This document shows, piece after piece, positions 32,068 to 40,980 of a stretch of 64,000 nt of DNA. The notes under the pieces were generated by a model. That model did no database searches and was not told where the DNA came from. It saw nothing but the letters and a program-made list of their open reading frames with translations. Position numbers and translations under genes: made by a program. This DNA comes from Streptomyces caelestis (lineage in GTDB: Bacteria; Actinomycetota; Actinomycetes; Streptomycetales; Streptomycetaceae). The DNA lies in the NCBI RefSeq assembly GCF_014205255.1, contig NZ_JACHNE010000001.1:4898001-4962000 (forward strand), given 5' to 3'. How positions within the stretch are numbered: the first letter of the stretch is position 1; each line of letters begins with the position of its first letter.

Positions 32068-33987
32068 TCACGCCGCTCGGACGTTCCGTTCCGTCGTCGT
32101 GCCGTGGGGGCACGGGCGGCGGACCGACGGGCGACGGCGGCGCAGGAAGCGCGGCAGCGGCAGGGCGAGGTTGACGAAGCCTTCGGCCTGCATGGCGGCG
32201 AAGCCGATGCGGGGAAGGTCGCCGGAGGCCCGGTAGACCACGAAGCGGGGTTCCCAGCGTGGCTGGAACTTGGCGTTGAACTTGTACAGCGACTCGATCT
32301 GGAACCAGCGGGAGAGGAAGACCAGCAGTCCGCGCCAGGCGCGCAGCACCGGTCCGGCGCCGATCTTCTCGCCGCGGGCCAGCGCCGCGCGGAACATGGC
32401 GAAGTTGAGGGAGACGCGCGCGATGCCGAGCTTGGGGGCGGCCTGGAGGGCGGCCACGATGAGCAGTTCGTTCATGCCGGGGTCGGCCGAGCGGTCGCGG
32501 CGCATGAGGTCGAGGGAGGCGCCGTCGGTGCCCCAGGGCACGAAGTGCAGGATCGCCTTCAGGTCGCCGTAGGGGCCGAGGTGGTCGTCCTGCTTGTGGG
32601 CGGTGGCGATGAGGCAGTCGCCGTCGGCGGGGTCGCCGACGCGGCCCAGGGCCATGGAGAAGCCGCGCTCGGTGTCGGTGCCGCGCCAGTCGTCGGCGGC
32701 GCGGCGGATGCGCTCCAGCTCGGCCTCGCCGACGTCACGGACACGCCGTACCCGGGTCTCGTAACCGGCGCGCTCGATGCGTTTGACCATCTGGCGCACG
32801 TTGCGCATCGCGCGGCCGGCCAGGGAGAAATCCGCGACGTCCACCACCGCCTCGTCACCCAGTTCGAGGGCGTCGAGCCCGGTCTCGCGGGTCCACACCT
32901 CGCCCCCGGTCTCGGAGCAGCCCATGACGGCCGGTGTCCAGGAGTGGGCCTTGGCCTCGTCCATGAACCGTTCGATGGCGCCGGGCCAGGCCTCGACGTC
33001 GCCGATCGGGTCGCCGCTGGCGAGCATCACGCCGGAGACCACGCGGTACGTCACCGCGGCCTTGCCGCTGGGGGAGAAGACGACGGCCTTGTCGCGGCGC
33101 AGCGCGAAGTGGCCGAGGGAGTCGCGGCCGCCGTGCCGCTCCAGCAGGGCGCGCAGCCGGGCCTCGTCCTCCTCGGTGAGCTGCGCGGCCGGGTGTTCGG
33201 GGCGGAAGGCCAGGTAGATGGTGGTGACGGCGGTGAGCAGGCCGAGGGCGCCGAGCGAGAAGGCGACCGTCCAGGAGGTGTTGCCCTGGTAGTCGACCGG
33301 CCCCTCGAAGCCGAACAGGCCGTAGATGACGTGGGTGATGCGGTCGGCCAGGCTCGGGTCGCCGACGATGCGCTCGGCGTGGACGCTGACGATGAGCAGG
33401 CCCAGCAGCAGCGAACCGGCGCTCATCAGCACGAAGTTGGCGAGCGCCCGCCAGCGGCTGCGCGGGTCGGGCAGGGCCGAGAACTGGTCGCGGTGCCGCA
33501 GCAGGGGCGCCAGCAGGGCCAGTGAGATCAGCACGCCGACGATCGAGTGCCGGTACGTGAACTGCGCGACGGCACCGGCCGGCAGCAGGACCACGGCCGC
33601 CCGCCAGGCCCGGCGCTTGCCACGCTTGAGGCCGTGGGCGAGCAGCAGCAACAGCACTCCGGCGCTGAGGGACAGGGCAGCCGCGAACGGGCCGAGCGCG
33701 CCGGGCAGTACCTCGGCGATGGCGTGCATACGGCTGTGCCGGAAGCGTGGGAAGACGCCCGCGGCGATGTCCAGGAGCCCCACCAGGGCGCAGGCTCTGC
33801 CGACCAGGACCGGGACGGCCTCGGGGCGTGGTCCGGGCAGCCGGTGGCGCAGACGGCTCATCCGGCCCGTACCAGCCGTGGCGGCTCCGTGACTCGGAAC
33901 CTCGCCCGACATTTCCTCATCTGTCCTGACAGACATCGCATCCCGTAGTTCTGCGAGAGACCTTGGCTCCGGTGCCGATTCGGGCAT
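32068..33987 (-). CDS. Phosphatidylglycerol lysyltransferase-like membrane protein (DUF2156)
   Basis: A 639-residue protein. Six to seven transmembrane segments lie between residues about 60 and 265, followed by a cytosolic DUF2156 (tandem GNAT-like) domain at about 285-610. It contains ALRRDKAVVFSPSGKAAVTY, GSGDPIGD-like SGDPIGDVEAWP and KFNAKFQPRWEPRFVVYRAS. This is the synthase module of MprF and of mycobacterial LysX, without an attached lysyl-tRNA synthetase. It probably aminoacylates phosphatidylglycerol and so reduces membrane negative charge. The start is uncertain; Met at 33936 is an alternative. Confidence 0.85.
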   Translation of the reverse strand: MPESAPEPRSLAELRDAMSVRTDEEMSGEVPSHGAATAGTGRMSRLRHRLPGPRPEAVPVLVGRACALVGLLDIAAGVFPRFRHSRMHAIAEVLPGALGPFAAALSLSAGVLLLLLAHGLKRGKRRAWRAAVVLLPAGAVAQFTYRHSIVGVLISLALLAPLLRHRDQFSALPDPRSRWRALANFVLMSAGSLLLGLLIVSVHAERIVGDPSLADRITHVIYGLFGFEGPVDYQGNTSWTVAFSLGALGLLTAVTTIYLAFRPEHPAAQLTEEDEARLRALLERHGGRDSLGHFALRRDKAVVFSPSGKAAVTYRVVSGVMLASGDPIGDVEAWPGAIERFMDEAKAHSWTPAVMGCSETGGEVWTRETGLDALELGDEAVVDVADFSLAGRAMRNVRQMVKRIERAGYETRVRRVRDVGEAELERIRRAADDWRGTDTERGFSMALGRVGDPADGDCLIATAHKQDDHLGPYGDLKAILHFVPWGTDGASLDLMRRDRSADPGMNELLIVAALQAAPKLGIARVSLNFAMFRAALARGEKIGAGPVLRAWRGLLVFLSRWFQIESLYKFNAKFQPRWEPRFVVYRASGDLPRIGFAAMQAEGFVNLALPLPRFLRRRRPSVRRPCPHGTTTERNVRAA

Positions 33988-34146
33988 CCGGCGACATTGC
34001 GCTCTCTAGGACGGTGTCTCGGGGGGAGAGGTTCACTCCCTACGTCAAAGCCGTTTCAAAGGCCAAGGAAAGTCCGGGACAAGCCCTCGCGAAGGTGTGA
34101 GTGCGGTGAGAGCGCCCGGACGGAAAGCGCGGACGGGTAACCACCG

Positions 34147-35277
34147 ATGGGTCTGGGTCTCACGAGCAACAAGATGCTGGCGCTGGCGGTCCTGTCCGCC
34201 GTGCTGCTGTTCGCCGGCACGGTCTGGCTGTGGCCACGGCTGGCCCGGCGCGGTTGGCGGGCCGTGGGCGGGCGGGTCGGCCTGCTGCTCGCCACGCAGC
34301 TGGCGCTGTTCGCCGCGGTCGGCCTCGCCGCCAACCAGGCCTTCGGTTTCTACGCGAGCTGGGCGGACCTGTTCGGGCAGGAGAAGGACCAGGGCGTGGT
34401 CGTCGACCACACGCCGGGCGGCGGCCCCTTGGAGGTGGTCGGCTCGCGCCGGGTGCCGGGGGCGGGCGGGGTGAGTCCCCGGGCGGGCGGCCGGATCCAG
34501 CAGGTCGACATCGTGGGCCGTACGACGCGCATCGCCACGCCCGCGTACGTCTATCTGCCGCCGGAGTACTTCCAGCCGCGGTACCGCACCCGTACGTTCC
34601 CCACGGCCGTCGTGCTGACCGGTTACCCGGGCACGGCGTCGGCGCTGGTGGAGAAGCTCCACTACCCGCGCACGGCACTGGAGCTGGCCCGGGAGGGCCG
34701 GATGCCGCCGATGATCCTGGTGATGCTGCGGCCCACGGTGGCGCCGCCCCGGGACACGGAGTGCGTGGACGTCCCGGGCGGTCCGCAGACCGAGTCGTTC
34801 TTCGCCAGGGATCTGCCCGACGCGTTGCGCACGCACTACCGGGTGGCCGAAAAGCCGGGTGGTTTTGGCATCATCGGCAACTCGACGGGCGGCTACTGCG
34901 CCTTGAAGATCGCCATGCACCATCCCGGTGTGTATGCCGCCGGGGCGGGCTTGTCCGCGTACTACAAGGCGCCGATCGACGCCACGACGGGCGATCTCTT
35001 CCAGGGCGACAAGGGGCTCCGCAATCGCGCCGACCTGTGGTGGTACCTCAAGCACAGGCCCGCTCCCGACACTTCACTGCTCGTCACCAGCAGCAGGTCC
35101 GGCGAGTCCAACTACCAGGACACGATGCGGTTCATAGAGCGGGTGCGGGCCACCGGGCGGACACGGATCTCGTCGATCATCCTGGAAAGCGGCGGGCACA
35201 ACTTCAACACCTGGCGGCGCGAGATTCCGGCGACGCTGGAGTGGATCGGCGGACGGCTGAACGGCCGCTGGAAATGA
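34147..35277 (+). CDS. Antigen-85/esterase-D-like alpha/beta hydrolase, membrane anchored
   Basis: A 376-residue protein. Two N-terminal hydrophobic segments (about 10-30 and 42-62) place the hydrolase domain outside the membrane. Nucleophile Ser is in GIIGNSTGGYCALKIAMHH, and the likely His in LESGGHNFNTWRRE. The domain belongs to the Esterase_phd/antigen-85 group. In mycobacteria relatives transfer mycolates; Streptomyces lacks mycolic acids, so a general acyl esterase or transferase is more likely. It diverges from the lysyltransferase-like gene. Confidence 0.85.
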   Translation: MGLGLTSNKMLALAVLSAVLLFAGTVWLWPRLARRGWRAVGGRVGLLLATQLALFAAVGLAANQAFGFYASWADLFGQEKDQGVVVDHTPGGGPLEVVGSRRVPGAGGVSPRAGGRIQQVDIVGRTTRIATPAYVYLPPEYFQPRYRTRTFPTAVVLTGYPGTASALVEKLHYPRTALELAREGRMPPMILVMLRPTVAPPRDTECVDVPGGPQTESFFARDLPDALRTHYRVAEKPGGFGIIGNSTGGYCALKIAMHHPGVYAAGAGLSAYYKAPIDATTGDLFQGDKGLRNRADLWWYLKHRPAPDTSLLVTSSRSGESNYQDTMRFIERVRATGRTRISSIILESGGHNFNTWRREIPATLEWIGGRLNGRWK

Positions 35278-35416
35278 TCTTGGGAATTCGCTCCCGGGAC
35301 CCGAGGGGCCGATTCCGCTTGTTCCCGAGTTCCGATCCCGTGCGGACGCTTCGGTATGGCTTTGTTTTTGCGGGGCGGGTCACCATGATTCGCCTACGCG
35401 CGGTAAGTTTCTGGCC

Positions 35417-36601
35417 ATGCCACGTGGACGTCACCGCCATTCCCCGCCCTTGCACAGGCTGCTGCCCCCGTCGGCGATCGCAGGCGTCTCCCTCGTCTGC
35501 GCCCTGGGGCCCTGGGTGTTCACGGAGCCGATGGTGCTCCGCGGTCTGGCCGCGGCCGCCGCGGCGACGGCGGTCATCGGCGCGGTCGTGCTCCGCCGCT
35601 GGGACACCCAGGCGGGCAAACGCGTCGCCGACCTCACGCGCGCGCGGGCGAGCGACGAGTGGCGCTTCGAGGAGCGGGTCGCCGAACTGGAGGCCGACCT
35701 CGAGGAGTCCCGCGAGCTGCGCGCCAAGCTGGAGCAGCGCCTGCGTGCCAAGCGCACGGAACTGGCCGGACTGCGCAACGAGCACGCCGCACTGCTGCGC
35801 CGGTACGCCACCGCCGAGACCGAGCGCGCGAGCGTCCTGGAGGAACGCCGGGTGCTCGAGATAGAGGCGACGGCGCCGGTCCGGGCCGCGCTGCCCGCGG
35901 GAGCGGCGAAGCCGGCGGATGCCCCGGCGGACGCGGGCGAGGCGGCTGCCGCCGAGGCGGAGGCCCTTGCCGTCGAGGAACAGACGGCGATTCCCGCGGT
36001 GTTCTCGCCGGAGGGTTCCCGGCTGTTCCTGCGGGCCGCGGCGGCGCTCGCCCGGCTCGACGGCGACTGGGCTCCGGCCCCTGATCCGGACGGGGGCGGC
36101 GACGGCGACGGCGTACCGAAGGGCGACGACGCGGAGCCCGCGCGGGACGACCGGAAGGACGACCAGCCGGAGCGGTCGCGGGAGGACGAGGCGCAGGGGC
36201 GGTCCGAGGCGGTCGCCGGGCCCGAGCGCGCGACCGCCGGCACCTCCACCACGGCCGAGGCCGAGCGACTCCCGCAGCCCGCCTCCTCGGGTCACTACAC
36301 CGTGCCGACCGCTGTGGCCGTGGCGCCGCAGCCGCCGGTGCGGCGGCACGTCTCCGAAGGCGGGTTCGACTACTTCGGTACGAAGCAGGGGACGTCACGG
36401 GCCGCCCTGGAGGCCGTGCAGAACGAGGACCTGGCCGATGTCGTCGGCCAGGAGGCCCTCGCGCTGCACAAGGCCGAGACCGAGGCCCGGTTCAAGCCGG
36501 TGGACGAGGAGTCTCGCGGGATCGGCCAGGTCATCGACCTGACGGCGCACGACGAGACGGAGCAGATCGACGTACAGGGGCTGCGGAGCGCGGTTTCCTG
36601 A
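35417..36601 (+). CDS. Membrane-anchored coiled-coil protein of unknown function
   Basis: A 394-residue protein not assigned to a named family. Two adjacent hydrophobic segments lie at about 18-62 (AIAGVSLVCALGPWVF, then GLAAAAAATAVIGAVVL). A charged coiled coil spans about 70-150 (RFEERVAELEADLEESRELR and onward), then a long acidic, disordered region. A conserved-looking C-terminal segment follows: GGFDYFGTKQG, then RFKPVDEESRGIGQVIDLTA. The shape suggests an envelope-associated scaffold. Function is unknown. Confidence 0.8.
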   Translation: MPRGRHRHSPPLHRLLPPSAIAGVSLVCALGPWVFTEPMVLRGLAAAAAATAVIGAVVLRRWDTQAGKRVADLTRARASDEWRFEERVAELEADLEESRELRAKLEQRLRAKRTELAGLRNEHAALLRRYATAETERASVLEERRVLEIEATAPVRAALPAGAAKPADAPADAGEAAAAEAEALAVEEQTAIPAVFSPEGSRLFLRAAAALARLDGDWAPAPDPDGGGDGDGVPKGDDAEPARDDRKDDQPERSREDEAQGRSEAVAGPERATAGTSTTAEAERLPQPASSGHYTVPTAVAVAPQPPVRRHVSEGGFDYFGTKQGTSRAALEAVQNEDLADVVGQEALALHKAETEARFKPVDEESRGIGQVIDLTAHDETEQIDVQGLRSAVS

Positions 36602-36614
36602 CGCCCTCGCCGCT

Positions 36615-36650
36615 GAGAAGGCCCCCCGGCCGCGGCCGGGGGGCCTTCTC
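36615..36650. terminator. Perfect 36-bp palindromic terminator
   Basis: The left arm GAGAAGGCCCCCCGGCCG (36615-36632) is exactly complementary to the right arm (36633-36650). It separates the convergent coiled-coil and PH-domain genes, and its TTCTCC/GGAGAA ends give short U-runs both ways. Confidence 0.88.
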
Positions 36651-36662
36651 CTTTCCGTCGGG

Positions 36663-38123
36663 TCACGCCATCCAGCGGTCCGGCCGTGCGTCCCTGCGCC
36701 CGGTCCGTGACCGCTCCGCCTGCGCCTGCAGCAGTTCGCGTGCTTCGGCCGCGTCCCGCAGCCGTGCCCGCACCGTCTTGTTCGCACCCGTGTCCACGCA
36801 CACGTCGGCCACGCCCCGGGCCCGCTCCCACGGCCCCTGCGTCATCCGTACGCTCTGCACCTTCGCGTGCGGCACCAGCGCGAGCCTCCGCCGCAGCAGC
36901 CCGGAACGCGCCGCGAACACCGCGTCCGTGACGGCGAGCCCGTACCCGCGCCACCACACCGGCACGCACCACCGGGCGCGGCGTGGCGACGGCGACAGCG
37001 CCGCCCGCTCCGGCACGGTCACCCCGGGCAGCACGCGCGCGACGACGACCTCCGCGATCTCGCGCGGGGCGACCGGCACCAGCACGGAGTTGGAGGAGCC
37101 CGCCACGTCCAGCTCCACGCGCACCCAGCCGCGCCGCCGCCACAGCAGCGGCTCCACGATCCGCACGGTCTGCACGCGCCCCGGCGGCACCGTCTCGTGG
37201 GCCCGGTCCAGCAGGCCGTGGTCGAGGCGCAGCCCGTCGGGTGACTCGGCCACCGTCCAGTCGTACTCGGCGACGAACCGCCCCACGCTGCTCGCGCCCG
37301 CCGCGCCCAGCAGCGGCAGGGCGACGGCCAGGACCGTCCACACGCTCTCCGTGGCCAGCCACAGCACCGGCGGCACGACGAGCGCCGCGGTCAGCGACAC
37401 CCAGGTCGCCCCGCTCAGCACCAGCGACGTCGCGAGCACGCCGGGCGGCACCCGCAGCATCTGCCGGGACGGCGCCTCCCCGACCTCGTGCGCGGTCTCG
37501 GGCGCGAATCCGGCCGCGCGGGCGAGTAGTTCGGCACGCAGCGCCCGGGCCTCGTCCGCGCCCAGGAAGGCCAGCTCGTCCTTCTTGTCGGTGCCTATGA
37601 CGTCGAGTTTCAGCTTGGCGACGCCCGCGACCCGCGCGAGCAGCGGCTGGGTGACGTCGACGGCCTGGATCCGCTCCAGCCGGATGTGCGCGGTACGCCG
37701 GAACACCAGGCCGGTACGGATGCGCAGTTCGGTCTCGGTCACCGCGAAGTGCGTGAACCACCAGGAGCAGAAGCCGTACAGGGCCGCGGCCGGGAGGATC
37801 ACGGCGAGGCCGATCAGCAGCGTGGTCGTGTTCAGCCGGGTCAGATGGCGCTGCGCCCCGTCGGGGTCGTGCACCGCCCAGCCGATCACCACGGCGACCG
37901 GCGCCCAGGCCCGCCTGAGCGGTGTGACGGGGTGCAGCCGCCGCTCGGCGATCCCCTTCCCGGCCCCGGCGGTCCGGGCAGTCTCGGGGGCCTCGGCAGC
38001 TCCGGTGGTCCGGGCGGCCTCGGAGGCTTCGGCAGCTCCGGGGGCCCCGGCGGTCCGGGCGGCCTCGGGGGGCTCGACAGCCCCCGCATCCCCGGGATCC
38101 CCGGCCGCCTCGCGCGCCGTCAC
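36663..38123 (-). CDS. Large PH-domain membrane protein (YdbT-like, bPH2 repeats)
   Basis: A 486-residue protein with two pairs of hydrophobic segments and repeated bPH2 domains. Each repeat shows the pattern of a type-of-entry helix followed by ITLERIQ-like RLERIQAVDVTQPLLARVAG and later VPPGRVQTVRIVEPLLWRR; a third is VPHAKVQSVRMTQGPWERA. The N-terminus is an Ala/Gly/Pro/Glu-rich stretch with degenerate repeats (AARTAGAPGAAEASEAARTT). Its GTG overlaps the stop of the small PH gene by 4 bp. YdbS/YdbT pairs contribute to resistance against bacteriocins and membrane stress in Bacillus. Confidence 0.85.
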   Translation of the reverse strand: MTAREAAGDPGDAGAVEPPEAARTAGAPGAAEASEAARTTGAAEAPETARTAGAGKGIAERRLHPVTPLRRAWAPVAVVIGWAVHDPDGAQRHLTRLNTTTLLIGLAVILPAAALYGFCSWWFTHFAVTETELRIRTGLVFRRTAHIRLERIQAVDVTQPLLARVAGVAKLKLDVIGTDKKDELAFLGADEARALRAELLARAAGFAPETAHEVGEAPSRQMLRVPPGVLATSLVLSGATWVSLTAALVVPPVLWLATESVWTVLAVALPLLGAAGASSVGRFVAEYDWTVAESPDGLRLDHGLLDRAHETVPPGRVQTVRIVEPLLWRRRGWVRVELDVAGSSNSVLVPVAPREIAEVVVARVLPGVTVPERAALSPSPRRARWCVPVWWRGYGLAVTDAVFAARSGLLRRRLALVPHAKVQSVRMTQGPWERARGVADVCVDTGANKTVRARLRDAAEARELLQAQAERSRTGRRDARPDRWMA

Positions 38124-38686
38124 AGCCCCGCCGATCGGGCCTCGCCCAGCTCGGTGAGCCGGTCGCGCAGCCGTTCCGCCTCGGCCGGGTCCAGGCCGGG
38201 GATGGTCGCGTCGGTCCAGGCGGCGGCCGTGCGCAGCTGCACGCTGGCCAGCCCGAAGTGCCGCTCGACGGGCCCGGAGGTGACCTCGACCAGCTGCATC
38301 CGCCCGTACGGCACGACCGTCTCCTCCCGCCACAGCACACCGCGGCTGATCAGCAGGTCGTCGGCACGCTCGGCGTACCGCCAGGAACGCCAGTTGCGCT
38401 CCAGCATCACCCAGCCCCAGATCATCAGGGCCAGCGGCGGCAGCGCGAAGGCGGCCCAGGCCGGCCCGGCCAGCAGGCCCGGCACCAGCCCGGCGGCCAG
38501 GCTGATCAGCCCCAGCCACACCACCAGCAGCAGCCGCCGCATCTTCAGCAGCCCGGGCGGCAGCGCGATCCACACCGGCCCGTCCCCGGCGGCCCCCGCG
38601 CCGTCCTGCGTCCCTGCGGCGCCCCGCGTCTGCGCCGCGCCCTGTGTCCCCGCCGGCCCCGTGTCCCGCGGGCTCCCCGTCTCCAT
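38120..38686 (-). CDS. Small PH-domain membrane protein (YdbS-like)
   Basis: A 188-residue partner of the large PH protein. Two transmembrane segments (about 52-95) precede a bPH2 domain (ADDLLISRGVLWREETVVPY, then QLVEVTSGPVERHFGLASVQ). The first 35 residues are Gly/Ala/Thr-rich and probably disordered. The two genes form one translationally coupled unit. ATG 38686 diverges from nuoD2 with only 31 bp between the starts. Confidence 0.85.
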   Translation of the reverse strand: METGSPRDTGPAGTQGAAQTRGAAGTQDGAGAAGDGPVWIALPPGLLKMRRLLLVVWLGLISLAAGLVPGLLAGPAWAAFALPPLALMIWGWVMLERNWRSWRYAERADDLLISRGVLWREETVVPYGRMQLVEVTSGPVERHFGLASVQLRTAAAWTDATIPGLDPAEAERLRDRLTELGEARSAGL

Positions 38687-38717
38687 GAGGCCAGCGTACG
38701 TAGGAGAGACTGTGTCC

Positions 38718-39869
38718 ATGACTCCTACGACGGAGACCATGGTCGGAATCGGCGGCGCCGCGGAGAGCACCGACATGGTGCTCAACATCGGGCCGCAGCA
38801 CCCGTCCACGCACGGCGTGCTGCGGCTGAAGCTCGTCCTGGACGGCGAGCGCATCACGCACGCGGAGCCGGTGATCGGCTATATGCACCGCGGCGCGGAG
38901 AAGCTGTTCGAGGCGCGCGACTACCGCCAGATCATCATGCTCGCCAACCGCCACGACTGGCTGTCGGCGTTCTCCAACGAACTGGGCGTGGTCCTCGCCG
39001 TGGAGCGGATGCTCGGCATGGAGGTCCCCGAGCGGGCGGTGTGGCTGCGCACGCTGCTCGCCGAGCTGAACCGGGTGCTCAACCACCTGATGTTCCTCGG
39101 CTCGTACCCGCTGGAGCTCGGCGGGATCACGCCGATCTTCTACGCCTTCCGGGAGCGAGAGGAGCTCCAGCACGTCATGGAGGAGGTCTCCGGCGGGCGG
39201 ATGCACTACATGTTCAACCGCGTGGGCGGCCTCAAGGAGGACCTCCCGGCCGGGTGGACCACGCGCGCGCGCGGCGCCGTCGCCGACGTGCGTTCCCGGA
39301 TGGACCGCTTCGACGACCTGGTGCTCGGCAACGAGATCTTCCGGGGCCGTACCCGGGGCGTCGGCGTCCTCAGCCCGGAGGCCGTGCACGCCTACGGCGT
39401 CAGCGGGCCGATCGGGCGCGCCTCGGGCGTCGACTTCGACCTGCGCCGGGACGAGCCGTACCTCGCCTACGGCGACCTCCAGGACACCCTGCGGGTGGTG
39501 ACCCGGCAGGAGGGCGACTGCCTCGCCCGCTTCGAGTGCCTCCTGGAGCAGACGCACAACGCGCTGGACCTGGCCGACGCCTGCCTCGACCGGCTCGCCG
39601 AGCTGCCGCCCGGGCCGGTCAACCAGCGGCTCCCGAAGGTCCTGAAGGCGCCCGAGGGCCACACCTACGCCTGGACCGAGAACCCGCTCGGCATCAACGG
39701 CTACTACCTGGTCAGCAAGGGCGAGAAGACGCCGTACCGGCTGAAGCTGCGCTCGGCCTCGTACAACAACATCCAGGTGCTGACGGAACTGCTGCCGGGG
39801 ACGCTGGTCGCGGACATGGTGGCGATCCTGGGGTCGATGTTCTTCGTGGTGGGGGACATCGACAAGTAG
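38718..39869 (+). CDS. nuoD2: NADH-quinone oxidoreductase subunit D paralogue
   Basis: A 383-residue 49-kDa-type subunit of complex I. It shows MVLNIGPQHPSTHGVLRLKL, the quinone-site EPVIGYMHRGAEKLFEARDY and the C-terminal EGHTYAWTENPLGINGYYL. It stands alone rather than in a nuoA-N operon, so it is the second NuoD of Streptomyces. ATG 38718 or GTG 38712 could be the start; AGGAG is at 38702. R58 in MHRGAEK is the position that corresponds to the methylated arginine of the mitochondrial subunit, if my alignment holds. Confidence 0.92.
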   Translation: MTPTTETMVGIGGAAESTDMVLNIGPQHPSTHGVLRLKLVLDGERITHAEPVIGYMHRGAEKLFEARDYRQIIMLANRHDWLSAFSNELGVVLAVERMLGMEVPERAVWLRTLLAELNRVLNHLMFLGSYPLELGGITPIFYAFREREELQHVMEEVSGGRMHYMFNRVGGLKEDLPAGWTTRARGAVADVRSRMDRFDDLVLGNEIFRGRTRGVGVLSPEAVHAYGVSGPIGRASGVDFDLRRDEPYLAYGDLQDTLRVVTRQEGDCLARFECLLEQTHNALDLADACLDRLAELPPGPVNQRLPKVLKAPEGHTYAWTENPLGINGYYLVSKGEKTPYRLKLRSASYNNIQVLTELLPGTLVADMVAILGSMFFVVGDIDK

Positions 39870-39872
39870 GTC

Positions 39873-40886
39873 CTAGAGCGGGTCCCCGATCCCGACCGGC
39901 CGCACCAGCCACCCGAAGTCGCCCAGTCCGCCCGTCGCGGTGAGTTCGGCGGCCTCCCCGGCGCTCGCGAGGGCGCGTACGTAGGCGGCGGGATCGGCGG
40001 ACGCCAGCGTGAGCGGGGGGCGCGCGCCGGTGAGGCCCAGGGCGTGCAGTGCCTCGCGCTGCGGGAGCAGGCGCCCGCCGGGCAGCGCGCACGCGTCGAG
40101 CGCGACATGCGCCGTGATGTCGCACGAGCCGTCCGGCACGGGCGCCGTCTCGCGGCCCTCCCGGAAGCCCGTGAGCGTCCCGAACGGCGGCCGCGTGTCC
40201 GCCGTGTGCGCGTAGTCCACGGCGACGGCGAGCCCCCGGTCGAGCGTGGCGACCGCCGCCGCCCACGCCTCGTCCCTGGGCAGGCCGATCTCGGCCCGCA
40301 GCCCCGCCTCGACGGACAGCGGCCACCACCGTGCCAGCCACCGCGCCTGCGCCCCGGCCACCGGGTCCCCGAGTCGTTCGGTCCCGTCCTTCCGGACCAG
40401 CACCAGCCGCGCCACGCCCGCGGAGTCCACCTCCGCGACGTCCACCGGCACGTTGTCCAGCCACTCGTTGGCGAACAGCAGCCCGGTGACACCCTGCGGC
40501 GGCTCGGCCAGCCACTCGATCCGGTGATCGAGCCCCGCCGGTCGCTCGGCGATTTCGACGGCGTACGCGCGCGTGCGGGCCGCCACGTCGGCCGGGAGCG
40601 CGGCGAGCACCCCGCCGGCCAGCTCGCCCCGCCCGGCCGCCATGTCGACGAAGTCCAGCGTCGCGGGCCGTCCCAGCGCGTCGTCGACCCGGCACAGCAG
40701 CCCCGCCACAGCCCCGGCGAACAGCGGCGACGCGTGCACGGACGTACGGAAGTGCCCGGCCGGCCCCTCGGCCCGGCGATAGAAGCCGCCCGGCCCGTAC
40801 AGGGCCTCCCGAGCCGCCGCACGCCACCCGCGCCACTGGAGTCCCTGTCGTTCCTCTGGGCCTTCGCCCCTCGTCACCGCTGTCAC
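39873..40886 (-). CDS. MidA/NDUFAF7-type SAM-dependent methyltransferase
   Basis: A 337-residue class-I methyltransferase of the MidA (COG1565) type: FRTSVHASPLFAGAVAGLLC, the SAM motif VDMAAGRGELAGGVLAALP, and FANEWLDNVPVDVAEVDSAG. The eukaryotic homologue NDUFAF7 dimethylates an arginine of the NuoD homologue NDUFS2 and is needed for complex I assembly. Here the gene ends 3 bp from the end of nuoD2, facing it. That neighbourhood supports NuoD2 as the substrate; this is inference. Confidence 0.85.
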   Translation of the reverse strand: MTAVTRGEGPEERQGLQWRGWRAAAREALYGPGGFYRRAEGPAGHFRTSVHASPLFAGAVAGLLCRVDDALGRPATLDFVDMAAGRGELAGGVLAALPADVAARTRAYAVEIAERPAGLDHRIEWLAEPPQGVTGLLFANEWLDNVPVDVAEVDSAGVARLVLVRKDGTERLGDPVAGAQARWLARWWPLSVEAGLRAEIGLPRDEAWAAAVATLDRGLAVAVDYAHTADTRPPFGTLTGFREGRETAPVPDGSCDITAHVALDACALPGGRLLPQREALHALGLTGARPPLTLASADPAAYVRALASAGEAAELTATGGLGDFGWLVRPVGIGDPL

Positions 40887-40980
40887 CGGGCCAGGCTAAG
40901 GGCACACAAAGAACGCAACTCCACCTTGCGGAGTAGGCGCGCCCGGCGCGGATCGGCCCTCCGGTTGACCCCTGCACCTA

